From Oasisia sp. SBJ-2009 (lineage: Eukaryota > Annelida > Polychaeta > Sabellida > Siboglinidae): a DNA stretch of 64,000 nt. Under the pieces are notes generated by a model. That model saw only the letters and a list, made by a program, of their open reading frames with translations. It had not been told where the DNA came from and made no database searches. Shown here piece by piece: positions 25,177 through 38,728 of the stretch. Location: contig OZ024865.1 in NCBI GenBank assembly GCA_964017155.1, positions 45,102,696 to 45,166,695 on the forward strand, given 5' to 3'. Position numbers and translations under genes: made by a program. Every line of letters begins with the position of its first letter. Position 1 is the first letter of the stretch.

Positions 25177-26784
25177 ATGAAAAATCGTGTTTAGAGAAAA
25201 CCGTATTTTATGTTTCATTATACAATACTTTATTATTGTAACGTAAATGTATACGTGTCAATTACACTGTTTAGCTGAAAGTATATAAACAATAACTTGC
25301 TAAGTGAAGAGGAAAGGTTTGCATGATCAGACGAAGCTATATCACGGTCATGTATTCAAGACAGTTTCTGTAAAAGTTAAATGTGACATTTCTGCAACAT
25401 ATTAACTGGTTACGCAACTCACTATGCATATGTGTGGGCAGAGACAAAATAGCGAGCATATTTATTATACAATATTGATACCTTAATATAATCATTATAA
25501 CAGATCAGGTGTGTTCCCTTTAAATAATACGCATAAACCATGTAGTGACCGGTACCGCTCAACATTCCTAAGTGACAGAACGCATTGAGGTGTTCTCTCT
25601 ATTTTGTGGAAATGTCACTGATAAATGATAATAAACTAAATTAGAAACTTTACCACATCGTTTGTCACACAGACAATGTCTTTGGCGATGCGTTTAATTG
25701 TTTGCGTGCCGATAAATAACATGTTACCGTTTTTCAACATTTTCAAACAATATAAAAGGTATTGCAGTATCTTCATGGCGCGATGGTTATGATAATATTT
25801 TTTTCAATATGATGAATCCATTGATCAATTATACCAGTGTGGAGTATGATCAATATAATATGTATATAGAATGTGTCATATCAATTGACAAAGGACGTGC
25901 ATTACCATTAGTTAACAATATTTTGTCGACTTTTTATAACATGTTATGAATGTCGGTGTGACATTTCAAGCGTGTATCTCGAAAAAGCGTTAAATATGCA
26001 ATATCAGTCAGACAAAAACAAGAAGACACGGATACATTTCAGATCAAATGAAAAATCGTGTTTTGAGAAAACCGTATTTTATGTTTCATTATACAATACA
26101 TTATTATTGTAACGTGAATGTTTACCTGTAAATTACACTCTTTAGCTGAACGTATATAAAAAATAATTTGGTAAGTGGAGAGGAAAGGTTGCATGATCAT
26201 ACGAAGCTATATCACGGTCATGTATTAAAGACAGTTTCTGTAAAAGGTAAATGTGACATTTCTGCAACATAGTAACTGGTTACGCAACTCACTAGTGACC
26301 GGTACCGCTCAACATCCCTACGTGACGGAACACATTGATGTGTTCTCTATTCTGTTGAAATGTCACTGATATATGATAATAAACTTGTCACACAGACACT
26401 GTCTTTGCCGATGCGTTTCGTTATTTGCGTGCCGATTAATAACTTGTTCCCGTTTTTCAACATTATTAACAATATAAACGGTATTGCAGAATGTTCATGG
26501 CGCGATGGTAATGATAATATATTTAACATATTATGAATCCATCGATATGTTATGCCTGTGTGATGTATGATCAATATAATATGTATATAGAAAGTGGCAT
26601 ATCAATGGACAAAGGATGTGCATTATCATTAGTTAACAATATTGTGTCGACTATTTATAACATGCATTGCTATGAATGCCGGTGTTACATTTCAAGCGTG
26701 TATCTCGAAAAAGCGTTAAATACCTCTCATGCAATATCAGTCATACAAAAACAAGAAGACACGGATACATTTCAGATCAATAGC
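25177..26784. repeat. Tandem duplication, unit about 870 bp, in gene A 3' flank
   Basis: The words AAATGAAAAATCGTGTTTTGAG and following sequence at about 25177 recur at about 26046. The right arm (49.3-50.25 kb) has a single unit, as do the flanks of B and C (36.15-36.85 and 39.4-40.1 kb). Confidence 0.75.
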
Positions 26785-26924
26785 TTTATTGTAGCGATAT
26801 TTTCACAAAATATACCCGGTTACAAAAAGAAAATGTTGATGTCAATTCTGAGAACAATTCTACCCGCTCTGAACGGCGTGTTCCTTGTCACTTCGTAGAA
26901 TAACAGGTCGGTCGGTGAACGCCA
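26785..26924 (-). other. Gene A 3' UTR terminal exon with polyadenylation signal
   Basis: On the minus strand an acceptor (GGTTGTAG|TGGCGTTCACC) begins the block at 26924, and AATAAA lies at 26785-26790 in the conserved context CGCTACAATAAAGC. The same layout is found for B, C and D. The upstream donor is the AAG|GTAACG just after the coding exon. Confidence 0.5.
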
Positions 26925-28244
26925 CTACAACCGAAACCACAAGTCCTGTAATGTATGATTGTATTTTCATATATAAATGAATAGAGTGACATACGCCGCT
27001 CAATTTACAGAGACGCGACACAAATTTTCGTCGTAATAGATAATTGGAATATAATGTAATATAAGCGCCCGCCGAAGATTGGAAGCCAATTGTACGAAAC
27101 TGCACAGAAAACCAAACGGCCATTCAGACTTATTGTTTCTTTGACAGGAGAATGTTATTAATATAGAGTGATTAAAAATTGATGTATCCTTAGCGACATA
27201 AATGACTACACATTACTATAGTTGTTATACACTGGCCACAATACCGATTACATCATGTATTTTCTGTAATTGGAATAGTAATCAGACCAACGGTATGGTT
27301 AGCTATCTCAAGACAAGGAATTTTTCACGTTACCTTATGCTACTTGTTTATAGCGCGCCGCAGCAGCCGTTGCACCTGCTGACACAACGACGATGATGAC
27401 AGTCGTAGTGGCGTCTGTTCCAGGGGCATCTCCTGTAGCGAATGGGACGTCCATATCTGCAGTAGACATAGCTTCCGCATCCGTTGCAAACGGTCGCCTG
27501 CCAGCCACTGTACCTCTCACAGTAAGTCTCTCTGCAGCCTGCCGGACATAATATGCATATAGTATCTGATCACAATTGCATAGGAATATAACACTGATTG
27601 GGACTAGTGTAAAACCCCAATAATTTACACAAGACGAAATATGCACATCAGAAATGGTAAACAAAATTAGTTAATTAACCAGTGATATTAAAAATATGTC
27701 ATATTGCACTCATAATATATATTATAATAGTATATTTACAAATGTGATACCCAATTTCTAAATACATATATAGTTAATAACATTGACAACACCATCGTCC
27801 GTTTTCTCTGTATGCCAACAACGATTCCGAAATGTCGAAACATGTGAATGACTGTTACAATATATCATAATATATTATTTATAATAATATTATTTATACA
27901 CGAACCACAACGGCCGAGTCCCGGGTAGTACGACTGGTTCAGTCCACACGAGCGGTAGTACATTGATCCTCGGTTACACTGGTAGTAGTAGCGACCGTAG
28001 AAGAGCTCGAGTAGTAAGAGCAGACACTGCGGGTGTAGCTGCAGCGATCTACGCATTCTCCTGAAACACAAATAACAACACATCTTCAAATGTTAATGTT
28101 GTATATGCACGGGATATAGTTATAATTTATATTGCTGAACTTGTGAAATGTTAACAATTTAATACAGTGTATTATCAGTTATAATGACGTGATATATTAA
28201 ATTATCAGTTGTAATAATAATAAAGTTTATTTCAGACAAGACGT

Positions 28245-28321
<77 letters not shown>
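28245..28321. repeat. (TA)n microsatellite in pseudogene A intron
   Basis: About 77 bases of TA between the module 1 and module 2 exons; the equivalent introns of B, C and D lack it. Confidence 0.95.
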
Positions 28322-28325
<4 letters not shown>

Positions 28326-29030
28326 CATAAAAAAAAAATAGAAAAGTACAATACATATAATACAATCAAAGCAATGATGAGATCAACGTAAAAATATAAG
28401 TGTAAAATAAAAAAAATTATGTCTAAATATATGAGGAAATTAATTAAATCAGTTGTAAAAAAAAATTAAAAAAAATTTATTAAAACATAAATACAATACT
28501 AATGTCATGTGTACAATAACGACCTCCAGTATGAGTATATATGTATATAATTACGTGATGCATTAACAATTTATAACAACAATAGCATCTTAGCATCTTC
28601 AGCACACTCACCGCAGCTTCCAGAAACAGTGACGCACTGGTTATCGGGACAACGGTCGTACACAAGGCTTCCGCCGTTGCATCTGTAGTACTAGGGGAAA
28701 GGCTTCACCAGAGACGGGTAGTAGAAGTTGGAGAGACGATTTGTGCAGCAATCGTAGTCGTAGCCGTTCCAGCAGCCATCGAAGGGGTAGTGAGGGTTCG
28801 CTGTATATACACGGCTTCTTTCAGGTGGGTGTTTAGAAAGACGGTCGTATTCAAGGGTATACACACAGGCACACAAACACAAATCAAGTAAAATGTCTTT
28901 AATCTCAAAACATACATACGTTAAGTATATACAGCAAACACACACACACAAAAGCACACACAGGCACACACACTCATATACATAAACGCATACACATACG
29001 GATATACGCCACACACGCATACACACAGAG

Positions 29031-29249
<219 letters not shown>

Positions 29250-29594
29250 TACATATACACACAATACTCTCTCTCTCATTCACAGTCTCATACAAGTACA
29301 AAGGCACACATACTTATTATCTTATTCGTATCGCCAGCACTTACCGTTTGCTGCATATATGGCAGCTAAGGCCAGCAATGTGATGACATACTTTGTCATA
29401 TCGCCTGGTGTTTCCTGAAATTAAAATATTGTTTGTTTTTAAATGTAGCTACTTGTGATAATGTACGCAATGGTTACATCCCACCATACACTCCAATGCA
29501 ACATCGTGAAGAATCTAGCACGCGTCATCATACTTACACAACATGTTAGCAGTTATAATAAAAGTATCACATTTACCAATGTTGTTTCACTTAC

Positions 29595-29672
29595 CTTGCA
29601 GCCTGCGTGTGACCCACAGTTATTCGACTGTTGCAAGTGGTACTGGTATCTGGACCTGTATCTGTATTTATA
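29595..29672 (-). promoter_or_regulatory. Pseudogene A promoter: TATA box and non-coding first exon
   Basis: On the minus strand TATAAATA lies at 29672-29665; about 30 bp on begins a block (TGCAACAGTCGAATAACTG) ending GGCTGCAAG|GTAAGTG at 29595. The acceptor before the signal exon is ATTTCAG. The same arrangement is conserved in B, C, D and E. Confidence 0.7.
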
Positions 29673-29679
29673 CAACTTC

Positions 29680-31160
29680 GTTTATATCAATCATTACTTC
29701 TTATAAGCCACTATGCACACATTGACACAAAGGAATGTCGTTGAAATTACGTCATATCATAAACATAACACATTTTATACTGTTGTATTATTTTATTGGT
29801 GGAATCACGCCACTATCCACCGTGCCTCAAGTTCGTACATTACTAGATACCATGATGCATATGTCAGTTTATGAAAACACTTTTAATGTTTAAAAGTAAT
29901 AACGTTACACGCAGTGGGATGAATAAGTGTCGTGCGTCATTCAGTCGAATATCTTATCGATGCCAGTCAGGCTCACGTAGCTGCATACACGCACATTCAA
30001 AAACAATCCACCGTGTAAAAACAAGGATCTTATGTTACTTTAATAAATACGTGAAGCTTACACGTCTACTGCTATATGAACTGGCTTTTCATATAGTTGC
30101 AGACATATATTTTTGAAAACTATGTTCACGAACATTGAACATATACGTGTGTATTTTAAATGATATGCTCTTGAAATTATCGTCTTTGAACAGGTTTCCA
30201 TATTTTACTATACGGAATGACGAATCTGTTGATTAAAACATTCTTGTTTCCAAGGCACCACGCACTTTAGTGGATCCTGCGCTACCCTCCCCCCACCATA
30301 TCCAAGTTATCATTGTATGTATATATGTACTTATTAAGAAAGAAAACACTTTTTAACATCAACTAGTAAATTATGCATGCCATAACATGTTTGTTATGTA
30401 TACTATGCATTGAAACACATAGGGCCTATATCAGTATTACAGTTAAACCGACTCGTCAAATGACGTACCAATAAAACGTATGCCGCGACCATAATTGAAA
30501 AAAATAATGGCCACTTTTACCGAATCCACCCTATCCGATTTTTAACGTTAAAATGATACAGGGTAATGTGTTACTTTCATTGTTGAACGTCATTCCAGGT
30601 ATATTTATATAAAACAAAAATTACATCTTAGCGCACTTTTGAAACACTAAAATCGAACCGAGTAGCGACAGTCTGCCCCGCTTTGGCCACGCGATACCGG
30701 CGTGAGCACTATGTAGCAGAGTATGCTGAAGCAATCAGGCCCGCCATGTGGACGTATTCCTGGATGACTGTGAATGTTGGAACTATCTCACTACAGTCAA
30801 CAATTTAAGCAGGAACATAATGATAATATCGAGGTGTTTTCAAATAAAAAGTGCGTCGGGAACCTTCAGTCTACAAATAAATATGGTCTTCGTTGTGCTT
30901 AGACATGTGCCAAATGTACCTGTTGGTTAGTCATTCATGCATGCCTTGCCCCTCTCTATATCCAAATAAGCATTCATACAGTTGAATTCATTAGAGCAAT
31001 TAGAGTGAGTGACCATGTCCATGCACATGTTTTAATACGGTTGTACGATACACCATTATTGATGGTTTGGGGTTGTGTGTAGTGTATGCAGTTCCGCGAT
31101 GTACGAAGTGTAAACTTGGTATATTATCTGTGCTTGCTACTTATTAGGAAAACAGTTGAG
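29680..31160. other. Left half of the divergent A-B intergenic region
   Basis: Contains the upstream flank of A, which is inverted in the upstream flank of B (shared words AACGTTACACGCAGTGGGAT and GAATTCATTAGAGCAAT). It is also mirrored at 45.2-46.6 kb. No gene seen. Confidence 0.65.
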
Positions 31161-31165
31161 CACAG

Positions 31166-31541
<376 letters not shown>

Positions 31542-31669
31542 CAGTAATAAATGGTCAACTAGTTTTACACTTTACTCCATGGCCAATGTGTTCAATAGAA
31601 CAATATCTCTGTTTATCTTGGAAACAATAAGCCACGCAACAATTAACAAGATAAATATATTTCTATACA

Positions 31670-31830
31670 CATATCCATCACTGTCATATACCCAGTCATA
31701 TAGGTGAGTGTAATAGAGGAATGTAGAAAGAAACATGTGCCCATGGATTGACACAGCAGCACATAATTCCACCTCGTGTTCCACATTCGAGAGTCCGAAG
31801 GTCTGGCCACTGCGCCAAAGAGCTACGGCC
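31670..31830 (-). mobile_element. Decayed tRNA-type SINE-like sequence (left arm)
   Basis: Minus strand reads TTTGGCGCAGTGGCCAGAC, like a Pol III A box with tRNA D-arm, then a stem-loop like an anticodon arm, a weak B-box-like stretch, and a downstream GGGCACATGTTTCTTTCTAC block resembling SINE bodies. It mirrors 44653-44812. A 108-residue open frame overlaps it in both arms but differs mainly by amino-acid-changing substitutions, so it is not called as a gene. Confidence 0.4.
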
Positions 31831-31899
31831 AATACGAACCTTACTCTTATGCAAACGAGTTTCTGTTTTTGTGCCATACAGTTGTACAAGTCAGTCAAC

Positions 31900-33650
31900 G
31901 GTTAACATTTTTATTATATTCGTTACCATGTTATTATTATAGCTGGGACGGTATTATTTGAATTATTGTAACAGTTTTAATGAGATATATATTCTGGTGG
32001 AGATACCGTGGTGTGAGCATCATAATCAAATTTGGACACACGCGTGTATATCGCACTTACATGGATGCCTCTTGACGAACATTTTGAATTGCGTACCGTT
32101 GAAGAGGCACACGTACAGGCATATCGCGAGGGCTACACCACCACGTTGATAACATTATAGTTCTTCTTCGAATGTAGTGATACCATTTATTGGTTTATGT
32201 TATTTTGTGAATTTTGCTATCTTGTTGTTTGAAATTATGTTGATGTAAAAAGTGCACAGACCACATACGCACATCAATAGGGGACTTTTCGTTCCACTTG
32301 CAACCATATATAACATATAAGATGGCGATGTTGCATCCTTAATCGTAGTACGACATGCGATAACATATGGAATATACACACATAAATTACTGGAACATCT
32401 CCACTTTCTGTCGATTGGAATTATTGGAAATAATGTACCCAACAACTTCGCATGGGTCTACGACATCAAACATGTTTTCACCACTAGTTTACGAGGTGAC
32501 GTTGCCTGACTATCTCACATCGTAAAGGTGTATATTGGTGTTTGAGTGAAAGGTCAATTTTCGCCTGAGTATCCGACATAATTATATTTCCCAGGGGTGA
32601 TCTTCGTTTGAGTATCCATTTACCGTCACTTGTTTTAATTTTTTTTTTGAACAGATTCCTGACCTGCCATCGTAACTAATGTAAATTTGTAAGGGTTTTT
32701 CTAGATCCGATATCTACCTGACTAGCGTACAGTTTGTATTCTTTTTTGTTGTTTTTAATGTACCCTTAGCTGACTTGCTGTCGTTACGGTGCTCATCTAC
32801 GTAGTGCCGACAATGTATAATATTAAATTAATTGCTATGCACCAAGCAGCTGATAAAATACTGTTTTGTTTTTATAGATAAACGACTGCATTATATGAGT
32901 GAAGCTTACACTACGTATGCAATGATTTTTCTGTCTGTCCTGACTTCGTTTTTTATATATTCAGGTTAATACATTCAGGTTTCTTCACATATAATATACC
33001 AATATTACACTTCGTACGTCGCGGAACTGCAGATACAACACACAACACTAGACCATCAATAAAGGTTTATTGTACTGCCGTGTTAAGACGTGGGCATGGA
33101 CATGGTCATTCACTCATTGCTCTAATGAATTCAACTGTATGAACGTTTATCTGGATATATAGATGGACAATGCAGGCATGGAAGACTAACGAACAGGTAC
33201 AATTACCACGTGTTTAGTGCCTACGAAGACCATCATTATTTGTAGACTGAAGGTTCCCGAACCATTTCTTAATATTAAAACACCTCGATATTATCGTTAT
33301 TTATCTGCGTAAATTGTAGACTGTAGTGAGATATTTTCAATATGCGTGTATGTGGCTGGTTGAGACTGACTGTCACCGATAAGATATTCGTCAGAATAAC
33401 GCACGACATGTATTCATCCCACTGCGTGTAACGTTATTACTTTTAATGTTTAAAAGTGTTTTTCATCAACTGACATCATGGTATCTAATGATGTAGGAGC
33501 TTGAGGCACGGTGGATAGTGGCGTGATTCCACCAACAAAATAATACAGCAGTAAGAAAATATGTCATGTTTATGATATGACGTATTTTCACCGACACTCC
33601 TTTGTGTCAATGTGTGTATAATTGCTTATAAGAAGTAATGATTTATACAA
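31900..33650. other. Right half of the divergent A-B intergenic region
   Basis: Mirrors 42.6-44.55 kb and, in part, its own left half. No exon recognised. Confidence 0.6.
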
Positions 33651-33659
33651 ACGAAGTTG

Positions 33660-33737
33660 TATAAATACAGATGCAGTTCCAGACATCAGTACCACTTGCA
33701 ACAGTCGAAAAACTGTGGGTCACACGTAGGCTGCAAG
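33660..33737 (+). promoter_or_regulatory. Gene B promoter: TATA box and non-coding first exon
   Basis: TATAAATA at 33660-33667. Transcription probably starts about 30 bp later. The non-coding exon contains TGCAACAGTCGAAAAACTGT and ends GGCTGCAAG|GTAAGTG at 33737; the next acceptor is TTAATTTCAG at 33944, 15 bases before the start codon. Conservation across five copies supports the model; the exact start site is inferred. Confidence 0.7.
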
Positions 33738-33959
33738 GTAAGTGAGACAACTTATTTGTCTTTCTTCAAAAACTGATAAATTTGATACTTTTATTATAAC
33801 TGCTAACATTTGTATAAATATAATGACGCGTGCTAGATTCATCACGATGTTGCTTTGCAGTGTGTGGTGGGATGTAACAATTGCGTACATTTTAGGACGA
33901 TTATCACGGGTAGCCGCATTTTCAAACAATTATTTTAATTTCAGAATAAACCAGGCAAT

Positions 33960-35595
33960 ATGGCAAAGTATTTCATCACACTGCTGGCGTTAGCTGCCGT
34001 ATATGTAGCAAACGGTAAGTGCTTGCGATACGACACTATTTCTGTTCCGTGTCCGTTTGTATGTGAGATTGTAGGTGCGTACTTGTGTGCGTGCGATAAT
34101 AAGAATGTGTGCATTTATACTTTCGTGCGAGTGGGGGTGTATGTGTGTATGTGTGTGCGGGATGTTTGTGTGTGTATGTATGTGTGTGTGTGCGCGAGTG
34201 TGTGTTTGTGTGTATCTGTGTGGTGTTTGTGGTGTATGTATGTGTGTGTATGTGTGTGCATGTATGATTGTATGTATGTGTGAGTGTGTTTGCTGTGTAA
34301 GTATATGTATGTTTTGAGAGTAAGGACATTTTATTTGGTGTGTGTCTGTGTGTGCGTTCATGTAAATGAATATGTATGTGTGCGTGTATATGCTCTTGTA
34401 TACGACCGTTGTTCGAAAACATGCACCTGAGAGAAGCCGTGTATATCCAGCGCACTACCCTCACTACCCGTTCGATGGCTGCTTTAACGGCTACAACTAC
34501 GATTGCTGCACGCACCGTCAATCCAACTTCTACTACCCGTCTCTGGTGAAGCCTTTCCCCTACTACTACAGCTGCAACGGCGGAAGACTTGCGTATGGCC
34601 GTTGTCCCTTCAACCAGTGCGTCACTGTTTCTGGAAGCTGCGGTGAGTGTGCTACCAAATATAGCCGATTGGTTTTGCTTTGGTAATCATAAAGATATTC
34701 GCTATTCGTATCAAATTGTGCTTACACAAGACAGTTCCGTCAGAGTTACTCTTATTATGTGTTGTTAATATGTCACGTAATTATAACTGATAATACACCG
34801 TTTTAAATTGTTATAATTTAACAAGTTCAGCAGTAAAATGAGAATTCCATGCCGTGCATATACAATATTAACATTGGAAAATGTGTTGTTATTTGTGTTC
34901 AGGAGAATGCGTAGATCGCTGCAGCCATACCCGTAGTGTCTACTCTTACTACTCGAGCTCCTTCTACGGTCGCTACTACTACCAGTGTAACCGTGGATCA
35001 ATGTACTACCGCTCGTGTGGACTGAACCAGTCGTACTACCCGGGACTCGGCCGTTGCGGTTCGTGTATATATAGCAAATTATGATATACTTGTAATGGTC
35101 AGTCACATATTAAGGCATTTTGGTATCGTTGTTGGCAAGAAAGATGTTGTTGTCAATGTCTTTAATGAATTTGTAGTTATGAATTGGGTGTTACATTCGT
35201 ACAAAACATATTTTAGTGTATATGAGTATAGTGCAACATGTCATATTTTTAATATCACTGGTTAATTACTTAATTGTTGTTACTATTATATATGATGTGC
35301 ATAGTTCGTCTTATGTAAATATGTGGGATTTTACACTGGTCGCAATCAGTATTACATTTCTATGCAATTGTGATCAAACAATGTATACACGTTATATCGG
35401 GCAGGCTGCCGAGAGACCTACTGTGAGAGATACACCGGCTGGCAGGCGACCGTTTGCAACGGATGCGGAAGCTACGTCTTCTGCAGATATGGACGTCCCA
35501 TTCGCTACAGGAGATGTCCCTGGAACAGACGCCACTACGACTGTCATACCCGTCGTTGTGTCAGCAGGTGCAACGGCTGCTGCGGCGAGCGATAA
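33960..35595 (+). CDS. Gene B: secreted Cys/Tyr-rich three-module protein, 197 aa
   Basis: Coding exons: 33960-34014, 34451-34642, 34903-35058 and 35405-35595 (TAA). All junctions are phase 1 and the lengths sum to 594 nt, 197 codons plus stop. The signal peptide is MAKYFITLLALAAVYVANG. Module 1 has FDGC, a CC pair, the PFPYYYSC motif and CVTVSGSCG; module 2 has YYYQCNRG and PGLGRCG; module 3 starts CRETYC and ends CNGCCGER. There are 23 cysteines outside the signal peptide and many Tyr and Arg. Donors are G|GTAAGT, G|GTGAGT and a weak G|GTTCGT. It should be secreted and disulfide-rich; the role is unknown, with diverged chitin-binding (CBM14-like) modules as a possible reading because of the YYxC...C spacing. 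Head-to-head with A, tail-to-tail with C. Confidence 0.85.
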
Positions 35596-35990
35596 TCATA
35601 TAGCAAAAGGTAACGTGAGACATTCCTTGTCTTGAAACAGCTTACCATACTATTGGTCTCATTGTTATTCAAATTACACTAAATATATCATGTAATAATT
35701 TATGTAGCAAGAATATAACAAATATTGTAATGTGTAGTCATTGATGTCGCTATTGATGCACCAATTTTAAAGTAATCTATATTACTAACAGTTTCCGGTC
35801 AAAGAAACAATTAGCAGTTTCATATAATTGGATTCCAAACTTCGGTGCGCGCTTATATTAAATTATATTCCAGTTCTCTTACGACGCAAATGTTTGTTGT
35901 GTCTCTGTAAATTGAGCGCCGTATATCACTCTGTTCATGAATATATGAAGATATAATCACACATTAAAAGACTTGTGCTTTCGATTTTAG

Positions 35991-36128
35991 TGGCGTTCAC
36001 CGATCGTCCTGTTACTCTACAAAATGACTAGGAACACGACATCCAGAGCGGATAGAAGTTTCTCAGAATTGACATCAACATTTTCTCTTGTAACCCGATA
36101 GATTTTGTGAAAATATCGCTACAATAAA
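35991..36128 (+). other. Gene B 3' UTR terminal exon and polyadenylation signal
   Basis: After the stop, AGCAAAAG|GTAACG (exon end 35609) looks like a donor; TTCGATTTTAG|TGGCGTTCACC opens a new block at 35991 and AATAAA is at 36123-36128. These points are kept in A, C and D, suggesting a spliced 3' UTR. If unspliced, the same AATAAA would still serve. Confidence 0.5.
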
Positions 36129-36149
36129 GCTATTGATCTGTCATTTATC

Positions 36150-37512
36150 GAAGTGTTCTTGTTTTTGTCCGTGATACAATGTCACAACGGCATTCATAAC
36201 CCCACATGTTAAGGTTTCCAATATATTCGACAATATATTATTAACTAATGATTAAGCTCATCCTTTGTCCATTGCTATGTCACTTTCTAGATACATATTG
36301 TATTTATTACACACCGAACTGGTATACTGGATCGTTAGTTTAATCATATTTTAAATATGTTACCATAACCATCGCAACCGTTCTGCCATATAATGTATAC
36401 TCTGAAAAAGTTGAAAAATAAGTTATTTATCGGCACGCAAACAACTAAACGCATCGTCAAAAACGTCGTCTGTGGGACAAACGCCACAGTACTGTTACTA
36501 ATTAAGTTTATTATAATTTATCAGTGACATTTAAACAGAATAGAGAATACATCAATGTGTTACGTCACGTAGGAAAGTTAAGCGGTACCGGTCATTACAT
36601 TGTTTATGTATATTATTTAAAAGGAACACATCTGACCTGCTATTATGATTATATTGATGTACCAATATTGTATAATAAATATGCTCACTATTGTGTCCCT
36701 GTCTACACACATACTTAGTGCTTTGCGTAGCCATGTAACATTTAGCAAACATTTTAGCTTTTTACAGTGTCTGTCTTGAATACATGACCGTGATATGGGT
36801 TCGTGTGATCATGCAACTTTTCCTCTTCACTTAACGTCACTATTTGCACCCATTTCCACCTATCGCCCACACATATGAGAATAACTTCCTGATGCATTTG
36901 TCTTGAGGCAACCACATTTGAGAGGCTTTATTTACTTAGTAGTGTTTTGGAGTTATAGTGGACCACCCAACATGTAATTAAAAACTTTCATCGGCAGTTT
37001 TTTAATAGCATGACACAATGTTAGGTAGATCACTCATAGGAGATAAGGGTGGATGCCACCATGGATTTTGAATGTGAAGGTCAATTTCAACATCCTGGCA
37101 CATTATTTGGCCCTGGCCGTCTCCTTTCAACATCAGTGTATAATCAGGAATGGTGGTTGTACCATCCCATCAATGAATAATTTACCTACATGCAGAAGAA
37201 AATATATCAAGTTGAATAGAACATAAAACATATCGTTTTCAGTTTTCTTGCTGTTCCTATGTCTTTTTTGCCGGTAAAGAATACTGGATTGTATGGTTTT
37301 GAAAACAAGTTAACGTGGCAATAATGGATATGCAAACAACTTTTATACACAAGAAAGAAACATTTCGAGATAATCACATTTTTGTGTTGTATTATCCTAT
37401 GCATCTCTGTGTTTATACAAAGTATAACACCTTATATATCAGCCAATACAATACGTATCCAGATCATAACATCGTTACTACTCCGTAGAGATCTACTCAC
37501 ATATATTTTATA
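36150..37512. repeat. Innermost left arm of the palindrome
   Basis: Mirrors 38729-40090 with very high identity; around 36780-37180 and 39070-39470 hardly any difference is visible. Includes the gene B 3' flank and an inverted R3 copy (37040-37450). No gene. Confidence 0.8.
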
Positions 37513-37514
37513 AC

Positions 37515-37595
<81 letters not shown>

Positions 37596-38728
37596 GTCTA
37601 CCATCTGTCGAACTAAACTACACATATTCGTATAGTTCGCTCGCTCACACAACTCTTATCTTTTGCTGCACATGATATATTTTGCTAAACCTTCTGTCTT
37701 ACTCTGAAATAAGCAAATGCATGTTAATGCCATTTGACTAAAATGCAAGGTTTTGTAATGTCCCCATAAACTAACAGATTCAATGTGTTATCGAAAAAAC
37801 AGTATATTTACAAAACATATGACACTAAGTAGGGACGAACATTCCATGATACGTGTCACTTACCGGGCAGACAACGTGCGAGCCACAGGTTTTCAGCTGT
37901 GTCCTGTGGTGCTAATGACTGGTAATGTACCCGTATTTGTACAACTTAAATATGCCACGTTACATGCACATTTGGCTGACTTCAATGGGTCAGGGGATTT
38001 ATCACAAACATTAACGTATTCACACAGTTGTATTATTTTGTTATTTGTAACGGCAACCTCATCGTCCATATTGTCTTAAATGATGCATTGACATTTAGTA
38101 ATAGACAATTGTGATCAGTCATCCGCAACACATTTACCTAAACCACATCATTTATCAAACACTTTGCTCCACATGATCACTGATGGAAAATGTATCATTC
38201 GTAAAGCACAGGGCATGCATCATGTTGTTAGATAAATGAATAATTACACCATTAATGTTTGTGATGAGTCCTCAAACTACTGCAAGCTGCATTGGCTGCC
38301 AATAGCATAACTAAAATAAATAAATATGTTTCAACTCACGCACCAAGCCCTGGCCGACCGCGCACAACAATATGTCTCCCATTGTGAGGGCCAGCACCAC
38401 ACAGCTATACCGCTGCGCTCCAGTGAGCACAGTCAATCGCGTGTCTTAAGTGCATGGTGTCAGTGGGTGACAGCTCAGTCCCGTGGCTGCTTTAACAATG
38501 TAGAACTCGCTGTGTCGGAAATCTAATAGTGGATCAGTCAAACATTTAACAGTTTTTTAGATTCTTTTAATCGGCGTTGTTTTTAATAGCGGACATCAGT
38601 CACCCATATCATAGGAAAAGGACTAGGGTGGATGCCTCGATCAGTTTTGAATACAAAGGTCTTTCTGAAGGTCACTAACTCAACTGGGGTCATAATTTCG
38701 GTTTTTCTTTTCTTGATGATGTAAAATC
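37513..38728. other. Palindrome spacer
   Basis: Unpaired centre. Begins with (TA)n at 37514-37592, then the tail of an R1 copy (CTGTCGAACTAAACTACACA), an R2 copy with a gene 5'-end relic, and the start of an R3 copy that runs on into the right arm. All pieces are the same families as in the outer arms. Confidence 0.75.
37668..37941 (-). pseudogene. Relic of a gene promoter and 5' end in the spacer
   Basis: On the minus strand a TATA-like TACAAATA (37941-37934) is followed by CATTACCAGTCATTAGCACC and a block ending GTTGTCTGCCCG|GTAAGTG at 37864, aligned to the TATA box and non-coding first exon of genes B to E. The signal exon is reduced to a few bases near 37670-37690 before R1 sequence. This is the clearest sign that R2 derives from the gene family. 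Confidence 0.55.

Noticed and set aside
34366..34686. ATG-started frame that runs from intron sequence into the module 1 exon
   Set aside because: The part before TATATCCAG is GT-rich intron; the acceptor and the signal-peptide exon explain the real start.
35216..35635. Open frame with MDVPFATGD and Ala/Thr/Val-rich text across the last exon of B, repeated in A, C, D and E
   Set aside because: It is the wrong frame of the module 3 exon. The conserved phase-1 junction and the Cys-rich frame ending CCGER fit all copies.
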